Part shown: piece by piece, positions 1 through 7,121 of the stretch
Layout: each line of letters opens with the position of its first letter
Numbering within the stretch: position 1 is the first letter of the stretch
Source of the DNA: a virus
Length of the DNA stretch: 58,729 nucleotides
Direction: 5' to 3' (one strand)
IMG/VR virus record: IMGVR_UViG_3300045912_000522
Coordinates: 1-58,729 of that record
Made by a program: the position numbers and the translations under genes
Notes under the pieces: model-generated
What the model was told of the DNA's origin: nothing
The model's database searches: none
The model's input: the letters and a program-made list of their open reading frames with translations, nothing else

Positions 1-174
1 CGAGGCATTCACCGTGAGCAGCGTGCCGCCAGCGTTGAAATCGTCAATGCGGAACGGCACCTGGGTTTGGCCATTCGCCATTTTGATGAGAAGGCCGAGG
101 TTGCCAGCGTTCAGTGTGTTGAGAGTGAGGGCCACCGTGGATATCACGGCACCATTCAGAGCATGGTATCCGTT
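1..174. repeat. Terminal direct repeat (contig overlap), copy 1
   Basis: Bases 1-174 match 58556-58729 with a single difference, A at 47 against G at 58602. This means the window closes into a circle of about 58,555 bp or comes from a terminally redundant genome. The repeat lies inside one open reading frame that continues without a break across the join, which supports real circular continuity. The single mismatch could be a sequencing error or strain variation. Confidence 0.95.
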
Positions 175-966
175 TGCCGTGTCGTGCTCCACGCGAACGC
201 TGTTCGATGTGTTCCGCAGCCGGAAGAGTGCTGCATTCGTGAGTTGCAAGATCTGTGTGCCACCCGAGGTCTGAAACCGAGCGAAGTCCTGGTTCTGGAT
301 GCTGTTTCCCTGAACCAGGAACTGCACCTCGTCCCCTACCCCCACTATCGACAACCTCGCCAGGTTTGCAGTGGAGGTCCCGATATTGACCTGCCTACCG
401 GAGAGAATCGTGATGGCGCGGGTGCCCTGCACGGCGAAGATCATGTCTTGGCTGGCACCGTTGGCGTTGAAGATCAGGCCGGTGCTGTCGCTGCCGCTCT
501 GCAGACCGAAACGGTCTTGTAATATGCTGGAACTGTGATTAGGGGTAAACGCAGCCAGATCGCCGCTGTTCGTGTTGCCTCCCCCGTTACAGCTCAACGT
601 GATACGGGCCAGGGCACCGTTGCTGTTCGCGCTGTTGGCCTCGTGGCACCTGATCAATCCCGAGGACCCATCCGCGCCGATCTCCACATGGCGGCCATTA
701 AGCGCATTGCTGCCGATGGTCACCCTGCTGGTTGAATCAACCTTGAATGCCGTGACGCCGTTCACCTGGAGATTGACCAACTCGCCGGGGAACCCGCTTG
801 GCGCACCGATGGCCAGGTAGGTGCCATCAACATCGCCGCCGACAAGGGCGTTTCCGAGTCGCAGAAGCGCCTTCGTTGCCGACGCCTGCGGCGTGCCCGC
901 GAGGATGTGCTCTCCGGCGGTGCGCTGGAGGTGCTGCGCCTGGCTGATTGCGTTCCAGAGGCCCAT
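1..966 (-). CDS. Tail appendage/fibre-like structural protein, N-terminal 322 residues
   Basis: This is the first part of a 424-residue protein that runs off the window start and continues in the same frame at 58555-58247. It starts with ATG at 966, five bases after the stop of the upstream gene. Translation through 1-966 has no stop. The protein is rich in Gly, Asn, Ser and Thr, with recurring short beta-strand-like stretches such as NLQVNGVTAFKVDS and HVEIGADGSS, typical of phage fibre or appendage proteins. It lies between head genes and connector genes, so a virion component is likely. No enzymatic motif is visible. The exact role, fibre or head decoration, is inference. Confidence 0.7.
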   Translation of the reverse strand, partial: MGLWNAISQAQHLQRTAGEHILAGTPQASATKALLRLGNALVGGDVDGTYLAIGAPSGFPGELVNLQVNGVTAFKVDSTSRVTIGSNALNGRHVEIGADGSSGLIRCHEANSANSNGALARITLSCNGGGNTNSGDLAAFTPNHSSSILQDRFGLQSGSDSTGLIFNANGASQDMIFAVQGTRAITILSGRQVNIGTSTANLARLSIVGVGDEVQFLVQGNSIQNQDFARFQTSGGTQILQLTNAALFRLRNTSNSVRVEHDTANGYHALNGAVISTVALTLNTLNAGNLGLLIKMANGQTQVPFRIDDFNAGGTLLTVNAS

Positions 967-971
967 CCGGC

Positions 972-1244
972 CTACTCCTTGACGCCGGGAGGCGTCTCCT
1001 CCTCGGGGAGCGTCGCTAGCCACTCCTCGTGCGCGCGTCGGAGATTCGCCTGCGCCTTAACTCGGAGTTCGTAGCGCCGCCGCTCGACCTCGCTCTCGGG
1101 TTCCATCACACGATTGATATAGCTCTCCAGCGTCAACGCGTCAATGTTCTTGAGCGCCTGATGCCAGTAGGCGCGCTGCTCGTCCAGCGTCAGGTGTTCG
1201 AGGTTCGGGTAGTCCGCCGCCACGATCAAGCCTCCCCTTCCCAC
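972..1244 (-). CDS. Hypothetical protein (90 aa), coiled-coil-like
   Basis: A small charged protein rich in Glu and Arg, with a helical central stretch around the MEPESEVERRRYELR segment. Its start overlaps the end of the preceding gene by 19 bases, a sign of translational coupling in the leftward virion operon. The N-terminal Met-Gly-Arg-Gly stretch may be untranslated; a TTG a few codons later is an alternative start. No family is recognised. Its place just before the appendage gene suggests an assembly or virion-associated helper, but that is inference only. Confidence 0.6.
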   Translation of the reverse strand: MGRGGLIVAADYPNLEHLTLDEQRAYWHQALKNIDALTLESYINRVMEPESEVERRRYELRVKAQANLRRAHEEWLATLPEEETPPGVKE

Positions 1245-1633
1245 GCCACGAACTCCTTTCCCGCCGTGGCACCGACGATGTTAACGGCCGCGGTGGGAAT
1301 CACGCCGGACGCGTCGGGGAACTCGATCTTCCCGAGGCCGCCTGGCAAGAGCAGCGCCGACGGCGGGCCTTGTTCGGCGTCTGCTCCAAATCGCACCCAC
1401 AGATTTTCATCCGAGACATTCTGAACCAGCAGGTAGAGGCGGTCAGGATTCGCATTGAAAACTGGCTGCGAGACGCCGCCGGTAGTGATGGACAACGCGT
1501 CGGCCGGTGTGATATCGATAGGCGTGATACCGCTGCCGGTCGTCATAACGACCTCTGGGCGATGGCCGCCTGGAAGGATCGGATCCTTCTGGACTATCGG
1601 TCTCGTCGTTCCGTCGTGAACCGTGCTTGCCAC
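1226..1633 (-). CDS. Putative virion protein (135 aa)
   Basis: The central part contains the pattern NPDRLYLLVQNVSDENLWVRFG. This resembles the 'R-x-x-(L/I)-x-(L/V)-Q-N-x-S ... (V/I)-x-x-G' beta-rich stretch seen in small phage structural proteins that follow the capsid gene. The C-terminal part is Gly/Ala-rich with beta-strand-like segments. It lies between the 209-residue virion protein and the 90-residue gene, all read leftward. A capsid-decoration or head-fibre base role is plausible. No catalytic motif or membrane segment is visible. Confidence 0.6.
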   Translation of the reverse strand: MASTVHDGTTRPIVQKDPILPGGHRPEVVMTTGSGITPIDITPADALSITTGGVSQPVFNANPDRLYLLVQNVSDENLWVRFGADAEQGPPSALLLPGGLGKIEFPDASGVIPTAAVNIVGATAGKEFVAWEGEA

Positions 1634-1698
1634 GCGTCACCTCGCAAGGGGCCGGGCCGGCGAGGAAGGAGGGAACCCGCCGGCCCGGCAGCAGTCAA

Positions 1699-2328
1699 CT
1701 AGACGAACAGGTAGATATCGACGGCCGTCCCGTTCAGCGCGCTGTTCAGGTCCACGGTGTTGCTCTCCAGCGCCGAGATGGAGACCGCGACCGTGGGCGG
1801 CGTGCCCTCGCGCGTGTTGTTCAGGTAGGCGTCCTGAACCGTGTTGTGCGCGAGCTTGTAGGGCAGGCCAATCTTGTCACCGAATCCGATGGCCGTCGTG
1901 GCACCCGTGCCGTCGTGGGCGGGGATGGTGACCTTCGTCACCGTCTTGAACGCCTTGTTGCCGACGACCGTGCCCGGCGTGTCTACGGTGAACGCCGGCA
2001 GCGTCTCCGTGATGGTCTCGCCCGCGTCGTTCGTGCCCTCGACCGTCACCTGGATGGCCTTGATGTCGCCCGCCGTGCCGCCCGCCGTGGCCGTGATGTT
2101 GCGCGGGTAGGGCGGATTGGTGAAGCCGGTCGTGATGACCTGCTGCGCGCCGTTGTCCTGAACCGCCGCGTGAACGGCGTCCGTGTCGGCAGCGGCGGCT
2201 TCGGCTGCGGTCAGCTTGACGTGGGCGACAAAGCCGAGGTCCACCGTGCGGGCGCCCTCGACGCCCTGCAGCTCCTGACCGAGGAGCGGGTTCTTGGGAT
2301 ACCAGCCTCCGGGGCTTGCGCTGCTCAT
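1699..2328 (-). CDS. Putative head decoration/minor capsid protein (209 aa)
   Basis: A beta-rich protein directly downstream of the major capsid gene, the position usually held by a decoration or head-stabilising protein. Residues in the middle alternate Thr/Val/Ile with Gly (AIQVTVEGTNDAGETITE, FKTVTKVTIPAHDGTG), suggesting beta-sandwich strands. The N-terminus carries a WYPKNPLLGQ stretch. Proteins of this general layout are commonly found after HK97-type capsids in siphoviruses. The structural role is inferred from position and composition; no domain is named with certainty. Confidence 0.65.
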   Translation of the reverse strand: MSSASPGGWYPKNPLLGQELQGVEGARTVDLGFVAHVKLTAAEAAAADTDAVHAAVQDNGAQQVITTGFTNPPYPRNITATAGGTAGDIKAIQVTVEGTNDAGETITETLPAFTVDTPGTVVGNKAFKTVTKVTIPAHDGTGATTAIGFGDKIGLPYKLAHNTVQDAYLNNTREGTPPTVAVSISALESNTVDLNSALNGTAVDIYLFV

Positions 2329-2438
2329 TTCGCACTCCTGGCGGGGGCCGTGAGGAAGCGCCCGCCGTCGCTCTTCATCATCGCCTCACCTCCTATGGAG
2401 AGGAGGGGGCCAGCCGGAGCCGGCCCCCTCGGCGGGCA

Positions 2439-3398
2439 CTAGGCTGCCGGCAGCAGGACCGAGAACGGGTAGCGCGTGGCGTCGTTCTCGTTCATCCGGT
2501 TTACCGGGTTCGGGATCTGCCAGGCGATCCGCATTACGAACCGCATGGCGACCATATCCTGCTGCGCTAGGTTGTGGGTGATGTCACCCGCCGCGTCCTG
2601 AAGGACGGCCTCGGTCAGGAGCTTGGTCGTCATATCCTTCCGCATAGCCCAGACGAGCTTCGACCAGTCGCCCGCGAACAGAAGCGCCTGCGAATCGTCC
2701 ATGCTCCCGTTCATCGGGTAGACGAGTGGCCGACCGCCGAGCGTGTCCGGCTGGTTCGCCTGCATAGACGCCTTGTAAATGGGCTGCCCGTTGGCGTCCC
2801 GCAGGCCCTCCAGCAGCGCCTCCACCTCGATGTCGCCGACGTAGCCGGTCACTCGGTAGCCGTCCTTGGCGAGCAGGTTCTTCAGGCCGCCGGGCTTGAA
2901 GATTTCGTCGTAGATGTCCGCCATCGCGCCGTGCGTGATGGTGTGGCCCGCCGCCGTGGCGCCGGTCAGGATGTCGTCGGGCCAGCTCGCCGGCGCTTCC
3001 TCGCCGAAGAGAACCGCGCGGTCGAACTTTTTCCCGAATGCCTCGGAAATCTTCGGCCGCACCTGCTCCCAGATGGGCGTGTCCACGTCGTCGAGGACCG
3101 CCTCGGGGATGGGCACGATGACAGCGATCTCCTCGACGTTGAGGAACTTGTTCTTCCACTCCATCGAGGTCGTCTTCTTCAGGCCGCCGGTGGGCGCCTC
3201 GCCGTCGACAAAGTAGGCTGTCGGCAGGACCGACTGCACCTTGACGCGCGTCTGGTTGCGGGAGATGTCCGGCAGGCGCCGAGCCATCGACATAATGACC
3301 GACTGCTGCGGCATCTCCTGAAAGATTTCCGCGACAACCTCCTCGGGAATGAGGGGCTGCGCGTTTGCACGGCTAATCAGGTTGTCGTAGTCCGACAC
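2439..3398 (-). CDS. Major capsid protein, HK97 fold
   Basis: This 319-residue protein builds the icosahedral head. Recognisable HK97-type features are the N-terminal LIPEEVVAEIFQEM helix, a VKVQSVLPTAYFVDGE segment with the E-loop region after it, the WKNKFLNVEEIAVIVPIPEAVLDD strand-helix unit, and a C-terminal ending in a VMRIAWQIPNPVNRM stretch with a YPF...LLP tail. It lacks a protease-cleaved delta domain, because a separate scaffold gene lies immediately upstream. The length fits SPP1/T7-like scaffold-using HK97 capsids. Confidence 0.92.
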   Translation of the reverse strand: MSDYDNLISRANAQPLIPEEVVAEIFQEMPQQSVIMSMARRLPDISRNQTRVKVQSVLPTAYFVDGEAPTGGLKKTTSMEWKNKFLNVEEIAVIVPIPEAVLDDVDTPIWEQVRPKISEAFGKKFDRAVLFGEEAPASWPDDILTGATAAGHTITHGAMADIYDEIFKPGGLKNLLAKDGYRVTGYVGDIEVEALLEGLRDANGQPIYKASMQANQPDTLGGRPLVYPMNGSMDDSQALLFAGDWSKLVWAMRKDMTTKLLTEAVLQDAAGDITHNLAQQDMVAMRFVMRIAWQIPNPVNRMNENDATRYPFSVLLPAA

Positions 3399-3418
3399 TT
3401 ATGGCTCCCCCGCAGGAG

Positions 3419-4060
3419 CTAGACCATCCGGCCTGCGGCCCGGCGAATTCGCGTGTCCATGTCGACGGGCTCCTTGTTCTTGCCGTTGCCCGCGCCCGCG
3501 TCGGCGCTGCCGGCACTCGGCTTCACAAAGAGTTGCGGATACTCGCGCTTCACGGCGGCGACCCCGGCCTTCACATCCTCGGCGTCCGCCGGCACCAGTC
3601 CGACAATCGCCTCGGGCACGATGGCCCCGGCCGCTGCGGCCTGCGCGAGGATGGCCGCCCGGCGGCTCTCGCCCGCGAGCCGGGCGTTCTCCGCCTCCAG
3701 CTCCTTCAGCCGCTTCTCGCGCCTCTCGGTGTCGGAGAGCTTCTCGTCCTCCAGCGCCTTGAGCTTGGCCTCGATGGCCGCTTTCTCGCGCCGGTGCTTG
3801 GCCGCTTCCTCGCGGAGTTCGCGGACGTAGCTCTCGGGATACTGCTTGTCGTTCTTGGCGTCGCCGGCCCCGCCGGCACCCGCCTGCTGCTGCCCGCCTG
3901 GGGCACCGCCTTCGTTGCCGGACTGGCCGCCGCCCTCACCGGTCCCGCCGCTGCCGGCCGGGGAACCCGCCCCGTCGCCGCTGCTGGTTGAACCGCCCGA
4001 GCCTGCGCCGCTGTCCGCGCTGAAGACCGTAAAGGGCTCCTGGCCCAAAAGATGTCGCAT
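3419..4060 (-). CDS. Capsid scaffolding protein
   Basis: About 213 residues from the ATG at 4060, which has a GGGAG Shine-Dalgarno close upstream; the longer upstream reading frame has no such support. The layout is that of a scaffold: a Gly/Ser-rich, disordered N-terminal half, a strongly charged coiled coil in the middle (EEAAKHRREKAAIEAKLKAL and onward), and a short basic C-terminus with DTRIRRAAGR. Such proteins direct HK97-type capsid assembly and are then expelled or degraded. The gene directly precedes the major capsid gene in the leftward operon. Confidence 0.85.
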   Translation of the reverse strand: MRHLLGQEPFTVFSADSGAGSGGSTSSGDGAGSPAGSGGTGEGGGQSGNEGGAPGGQQQAGAGGAGDAKNDKQYPESYVRELREEAAKHRREKAAIEAKLKALEDEKLSDTERREKRLKELEAENARLAGESRRAAILAQAAAAGAIVPEAIVGLVPADAEDVKAGVAAVKREYPQLFVKPSAGSADAGAGNGKNKEPVDMDTRIRRAAGRMV

Positions 4061-4173
4061 ACACTCTCCCGGTGACGCTCTGCAGCGACTAAAGTCGCGC
4101 AGCTTCTTGGAGCACGCACGCCGCAACCGGCCACGTTATGCCCCAACGGGCGCGTCCCGCCCGGTCCAACAAG

Positions 4174-4202
4174 TTGAAGCGTCTCTCACTTTCCACTATA
4201 GC
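4174..4202 (+). promoter_or_regulatory. Candidate sigma70 promoter upstream of dpdA
   Basis: TTGAAG at 4174-4179 and TATAGC at 4197-4202 are separated by exactly 17 bases. It points toward the dpdA-queF pair and lies upstream of the two operator heptamers. Confidence 0.5.
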
Positions 4203-4245
4203 GGCAGCTACTCTCTAGGACGTCCACCTGTCGGTCAGGCTGTCA

Positions 4246-4282
4246 GTTGAACCATCATCGCAGCGCGCTTGCTCCGTTGAAC
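4246..4282 (+). promoter_or_regulatory. Paired operator-like heptamers GTTGAAC
   Basis: GTTGAAC occurs at 4246-4252 and 4276-4282, in the same orientation and exactly 30 bp apart. The second copy sits inside the -35/-10 spacer of the dpdA promoter. The same heptamer and spacing recur across the genome, suggesting a repressor binding site. Confidence 0.65.
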
Positions 4283-4297
4283 CGAAATCGGTAGACT
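4269..4297 (+). promoter_or_regulatory. dpdA-queF promoter with embedded operator
   Basis: TTGCTC at 4269-4274, a 17-base spacer that contains GTTGAAC, and TAGACT at 4292-4297. Transcription would begin about 15 bases before the dpdA start codon, with GGAGG at 4304-4308 as the ribosome-binding site. The layout matches the promoters at 6809 and 27758. Confidence 0.7.
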
Positions 4298-4317
4298 ATC
4301 AATGGAGGAACCGCCCG

Positions 4318-5070
4318 ATGCATTTCTGGCTCGGCACACATCAACCTGCCTGGTTGGAACGCCTGGATGTGCCGCTCTGCGTGTCGCGCCGCCGGCTGGC
4401 CGGTCGGAAGCGCCTGCCGCGTGCCCGCGTGCCGTGGGTGCTAGACAGCGGCGGATACTCGGAGCTGGATCTCTACGGCGAGTGGACTGTCGGGCCGGAG
4501 CAGTATGTCGCCGAGGCGCGCCGGTTCGCTGCCGAAATGGGGCAACTGGAGTGGGCCGCACCGCAGGACTGGATGTGCGAGGAGTGGATCCTGGAGAAAA
4601 CGGGCCTGCCCCTGCGAGAGCACCAGTGGCGCACACTGGCGAGCTACCTCACGCTGACGGATATGGCGCCCGACATACCCTGGATACCTGTGCTTCAGGG
4701 GGCCGCGACCGAGGACTACCTGCGCCACGCGGACGCCTACCTCGCGGCGGGCGTGGAGTTGGAGCGGCTGCCAATCGTCGGAGTGGGCAGCGTCTGTCGC
4801 CGTCAGGCGATGGATGAGGCAGAGGTCATCATCCGACAACTCCAGCCTCTGAACCTGCACGGCTTCGGGTTCAAGATGACTGGGCTTCGGCGCTGCTGGG
4901 ACGTGCTGGCCTCCGCCGACAGCATGGCCTGGTCATTCGCCGCGCGTCGGCAACCGCCACTGCCGGGCTGCACCCACAAGCACTGCAACAACTGCATCAT
5001 CTACGCGCTCCAGTGGCGCGACGAGGTGCTTCGGATACCGATTGGACAACAGAGGACGCTGCGACTATGA
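4318..5070 (+). CDS. dpdA: DpdA-like 7-deazaguanine DNA transglycosylase
   Basis: A 250-residue TGT-fold protein of the phage DpdA type, which swaps guanine in DNA for a 7-deazaguanine base such as preQ0. The start MHFWLGTHQPAW and the sequence PWVLDSGGYSEL place a catalytic-type Asp at residue 43. WAAPQDWMCE follows at 79-88, IPVLQG at 123-128, VGVGSVCRRQ at 154-163, and LHGFGFK at 180-186. A second Asp in SADSMAWS at residue 201 matches the nucleophile position of tRNA-guanine transglycosylases. C218, H220, H222, C223 and C226 form a likely zinc site. Its stop overlaps the start of the QueF-like gene. No preQ0 synthesis genes (FolE, QueD, QueE, QueC) were seen, so the base is probably taken from the host. 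Confidence 0.85.
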   Translation: MHFWLGTHQPAWLERLDVPLCVSRRRLAGRKRLPRARVPWVLDSGGYSELDLYGEWTVGPEQYVAEARRFAAEMGQLEWAAPQDWMCEEWILEKTGLPLREHQWRTLASYLTLTDMAPDIPWIPVLQGAATEDYLRHADAYLAAGVELERLPIVGVGSVCRRQAMDEAEVIIRQLQPLNLHGFGFKMTGLRRCWDVLASADSMAWSFAARRQPPLPGCTHKHCNNCIIYALQWRDEVLRIPIGQQRTLRL

Positions 5071-5417
5071 CCCTGAAGACGATGCCCAACGAGCTGCCCC
5101 GCGTGCCCCTCTGGGTGGAGAATACCATCGCCCTACCGAAGTGCTGCCCCGTCAGCGGGAACCCGCAGGCCGGCAGCCGCGTTCGTATCCGCTACCGGCC
5201 GGCCGAGGCCGTGCTAGAGGTCTACTCCCTCAAAGGCTACATCGCGGAGTATGTCGGCGGCCACGAGAACGGCATTCGGAGCATGGAGGCGATGATACAG
5301 CGGATCGCCCTCGACTGCGCCGAAGTCCTCGGCGTGCCGGTCGTCGTGCTGGCGGATCTCGTCCTGCACCCACACCAGGAGATGCGCGTCCGCGTCAAGG
5401 CTCTCCCGCCCGCGTAG
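5067..5417 (+). CDS. QueF/QueF-L-like preQ0-modifying protein
   Basis: About 116 residues from the ATG at 5067, which overlaps the dpdA stop (ATGA) and has AGAGGA upstream; an earlier start inside dpdA is possible. The sequence PKCCPVSGNPQAG resembles the QueF active-site loop (S-x-C-P-x-T-G-x-P-D), with C27 as the likely nucleophile. LEVYSLKGYI matches the QueF E-S-K-S-L-K motif, and the SMEAMIQRIALD helix holds a Glu at the position of the substrate-binding Glu. The Asp after the Cys loop that QueF needs for NADPH reduction is absent (NPQ rather than QPD). That points to a QueF-like enzyme such as an amidinotransferase rather than a nitrile reductase. It would act on preQ0, free or in DNA, together with DpdA. 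Confidence 0.72.
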   Translation: MTLKTMPNELPRVPLWVENTIALPKCCPVSGNPQAGSRVRIRYRPAEAVLEVYSLKGYIAEYVGGHENGIRSMEAMIQRIALDCAEVLGVPVVVLADLVLHPHQEMRVRVKALPPA

Positions 5418-5453
5418 CGGAGGAACAACTTCCGCCCGCACCCTCTAGATGCA

Positions 5454-5460
5454 GTTGAAC
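5454..5460 (+). promoter_or_regulatory. Operator-like heptamer GTTGAAC
   Basis: A single GTTGAAC in the short gap after the QueF-like gene, with a degenerate GGTGAAC about 31 bp downstream. No promoter hexamers fit around it, so it could act as a transcription-blocking (stoperator) site. Confidence 0.4.
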
Positions 5461-5512
5461 CTGCCGATAACTCTCCTGTCGGAAGGTGAACCGGCAAGCG
5501 ACGGAGGGAGCG

Positions 5513-5651
5513 ATGGCGACGAGCGTGGTGTTCTACGGAGTGCGGTGGGGAAGCGAGCCCGAGCAGCAGGTCGAGGGGCCGCACCTGACCGCGCCGAGCG
5601 TGTGGGCCGCCGACGAAGGCCACCGTGCTGGAGGAGGCCGTCCCCGCCTAG
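5513..5651 (+). pseudogene. Small unknown gene (about 45 aa) with probable frameshift
   Basis: ATG at 5513 has a strong GGAGG about six bases upstream. The frame gives MATSVVFYGVRWGSEPE and continues to VWAADE, then runs deep into the opposing minor-head gene without a stop. Removing one A from the GAAGG at about 5615-5619 makes the frame read on to ATVLEEAVPA and stop at 5649-5651. That stop lies exactly in the hairpin where the opposing gene also ends. I infer a one-base insertion or sequencing error in a real 45-residue gene. The function is unknown. It may belong to the dpdA-queF unit. Confidence 0.4.
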
Positions 5652-5656
5652 CGGGG
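5642..5656. terminator. Bidirectional hairpin between convergent genes
   Basis: CCCCGC and GCGGGG form a perfect 6-bp stem around a CTA loop. The loop carries the minus-strand stop of the minor head gene and overlaps the plus-strand stop at 5649-5651. No T-run follows, so termination activity is uncertain. Confidence 0.45.
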
Positions 5657-6742
5657 CGGCCCCGGCACCGCCGCCGCCCCGACGACCTCGCCTCCTCTGC
5701 CGTCCCGCACCGCCCGCAGGCTCCTCGCGTAGTGCATATCCCCCCACTCGGGATTGCCTCGACGGGCTACGAAGTCGGCCAACGACACCTCGCCGCGACG
5801 ATACGCCTCGTAGCCGGCTGGCCCGAGCACCGCGCGCTGCGTCTCCTCTGGCTGCCGGGCGAACACATCGCTGCCGGCTTCGATTTCCGGTCGCGTTTCC
5901 GGTATCCCGTGGAAGCCCAGCTCTGCCCAGGAGCGCGTTCTGGGGCTCATACTGCAGCGACACGCAGGGTGAGACGCAAGCGGCTCGTCAAGCGGCCAGA
6001 ATGACCCGTGGAGCGCCCAGCAGCTAGGACAGGTGCGAGGCCCCAACTCTGCCGTCCACACCCACCCCTCGACGACATCCGCGTTCGCCTGGTAGGTCGC
6101 CCGCGTCGCCTCACGGTGCGCGCGTAGCACCTCCGTCCTGGCGATCAGCAACGCGCGGTTCAAGCCCAGGCTCTCCGCCTCCCGCACCTGCCGCGCTATC
6201 TCGCGCGGGCCGAGGCCGGCCGCGACACCCGCGAGAAGCCCCTGCTCGAGTCGCTCCGACACGAGGGCCGGCAGCGCGTCGAACAGCCGGCGGAGGGGGC
6301 TCCCGTCGCCCAGGACGCCGACCAGCTCCTCCAGCGCACCCGCGGGCAGCCGCAGAAACGACACCTCCACCGCCGCGACCGCCGGCGCCGGCCCGTCGCC
6401 GAGGGCTGCCAGCGTGAGCTGCCGCGCCTGCTCCCCAGCTGCCGCCACCGTCTGCGCCTGCCGCGCCTCCGTCTCCTGCGCCGCCTGGCGCGCGAACGTG
6501 GCGAGCGCCGCCTCTGCCTGCGCCTTGAGGTTCGCCAGCCGCTCCTGCTGGAACAGCCACGACACGCCGACCGGCTGCCCGCGCTCCTCCGCCTGCGCTA
6601 TCTGGCGCGTGACGCGGTCGAGCTGCTGCGAGAGGCGGGCCGTAGCGACGGCGTAGGCGCGGACCATGCGCGCGGCGGCGCGGCTCTCCTGCGCGAGGAG
6701 GTCGCGGCGGAACTCGGCTGCGAGGGCTTGCAGGGTAGCCAT
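5648..6742 (-). CDS. Minor head/head morphogenesis protein, SPP1 gp7 (Mu gpF) family
   Basis: 364 residues. The N-terminal half is a long Ala/Gln/Arg-rich helical region. The C-terminal half has the family signature: an IARTEVLRAHREATRATY helix, then WVWTAELGPRTCPSCWALHG, and ASHPACRC with its Cys/His residues. Members bind the portal and are packaged inside the head, sometimes helping DNA ejection. The gene lies downstream of the portal on the same strand, with a plus-strand island of three small genes between them. The start ATG at 6742 follows a leader that contains a 20-base sequence repeated at 26657-26676. Confidence 0.88.
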   Translation of the reverse strand: MATLQALAAEFRRDLLAQESRAAARMVRAYAVATARLSQQLDRVTRQIAQAEERGQPVGVSWLFQQERLANLKAQAEAALATFARQAAQETEARQAQTVAAAGEQARQLTLAALGDGPAPAVAAVEVSFLRLPAGALEELVGVLGDGSPLRRLFDALPALVSERLEQGLLAGVAAGLGPREIARQVREAESLGLNRALLIARTEVLRAHREATRATYQANADVVEGWVWTAELGPRTCPSCWALHGSFWPLDEPLASHPACRCSMSPRTRSWAELGFHGIPETRPEIEAGSDVFARQPEETQRAVLGPAGYEAYRRGEVSLADFVARRGNPEWGDMHYARSLRAVRDGRGGEVVGAAAVPGPPR

Positions 6743-6747
6743 TGATT

Positions 6748-6767
6748 GCTTGCGGCGGGTTCTATTC
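6748..6767 (-). repeat. 20-base repeat shared with 26657-26676
   Basis: On the minus strand the leader of the minor head gene contains a 20-base stretch starting GAATAGAACCCG. The identical stretch is present on the plus strand at 26657-26676, at the left edge of a structured non-coding region. Confidence 0.8.
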
Positions 6768-6789
6768 GGTCAGATTAGAGATTACTTCA

Positions 6790-6795
6790 ATTATA
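6790..6795 (-). promoter_or_regulatory. Candidate minus-strand -10 element for the minor head gene
   Basis: A perfect TATAAT reads leftward at 6795-6790, about 50 bases before the minor head start codon. The matching -35 region is weak and overlaps the GTTGAAC heptamer at 6816-6822, so the two divergent promoters may share a regulator. Confidence 0.45.
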
Positions 6796-6808
6796 CCCGA
6801 CTAACCCG

Positions 6809-6837
6809 TTGCACAGTTGAACTTCTCCCGGTAGAGT
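6809..6837 (+). promoter_or_regulatory. Promoter with embedded operator for the 6.8-7.7 kb island
   Basis: TTGCAC at 6809-6814, a 17-base spacer holding GTTGAAC at 6816-6822, and TAGAGT at 6832-6837. A second, inverted heptamer GTTCAAC at 6847-6853 lies 31 bp downstream, between the Shine-Dalgarno GGAGG and the start codon at 6856. Confidence 0.7.
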
Positions 6838-6855
6838 AGGTCGGAGGTTCAACCT

Positions 6856-7095
6856 ATGAGATACCTACCCATCCCTACCCTACTCTCCTTTCAACTGGAC
6901 CACGACCAAGACGATGCTGCCGTCGCCCGCGATGAGGCCCGCGCGCTGGTTGACCTCGCCATCGCGCTGCTGGAGGCAGCTGACCGGCCCGAGAGCGCCG
7001 CCCAGTTGCGGCGTCGTGCGCACTGGCTGCCATCTTCGCCCTCCAGTTGGCCGATGGCATACGCGTTAGCGCCGTGCGGCGCACCGATCCGATGA
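6856..7095 (+). CDS. Hypothetical protein (79 aa)
   Basis: A small protein with an ordered, acidic/Ala-rich helical middle (DEARALVDLAIALLEAAD) and a Pro/Trp-rich tail. GGAGG lies eight bases before the ATG, with an operator heptamer in between. It is first in a rightward three-gene island inserted between the minor head and portal genes. Control by the shared operator suggests expression when repression is lifted, or an accessory function. The family is not recognised. Confidence 0.5.
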   Translation: MRYLPIPTLLSFQLDHDQDDAAVARDEARALVDLAIALLEAADRPESAAQLRRRAHWLPSSPSSWPMAYALAPCGAPIR

Positions 7096-7121
7096 GCGTC
7101 TTCGCTCTGTAGGAGGCCACA

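Larger units (their letters stand above)
4061..4317. other. Divergent intergenic control region
   Basis: This gap separates the leftward scaffold gene from the rightward dpdA-queF pair. It holds two rightward promoter candidates, two GTTGAAC heptamers 30 bp apart, and a GTTGAAG near-match at 4173. I found no convincing minus-strand promoter for the scaffold gene here, so that gene may depend on readthrough from the minor-head gene region upstream. Confidence 0.6.

Noticed and set aside
2574-3422. Long plus-strand frame across the capsid gene
   Set aside because: Arg/His-rich shadow of the capsid coding strand, with no ribosome-binding site.
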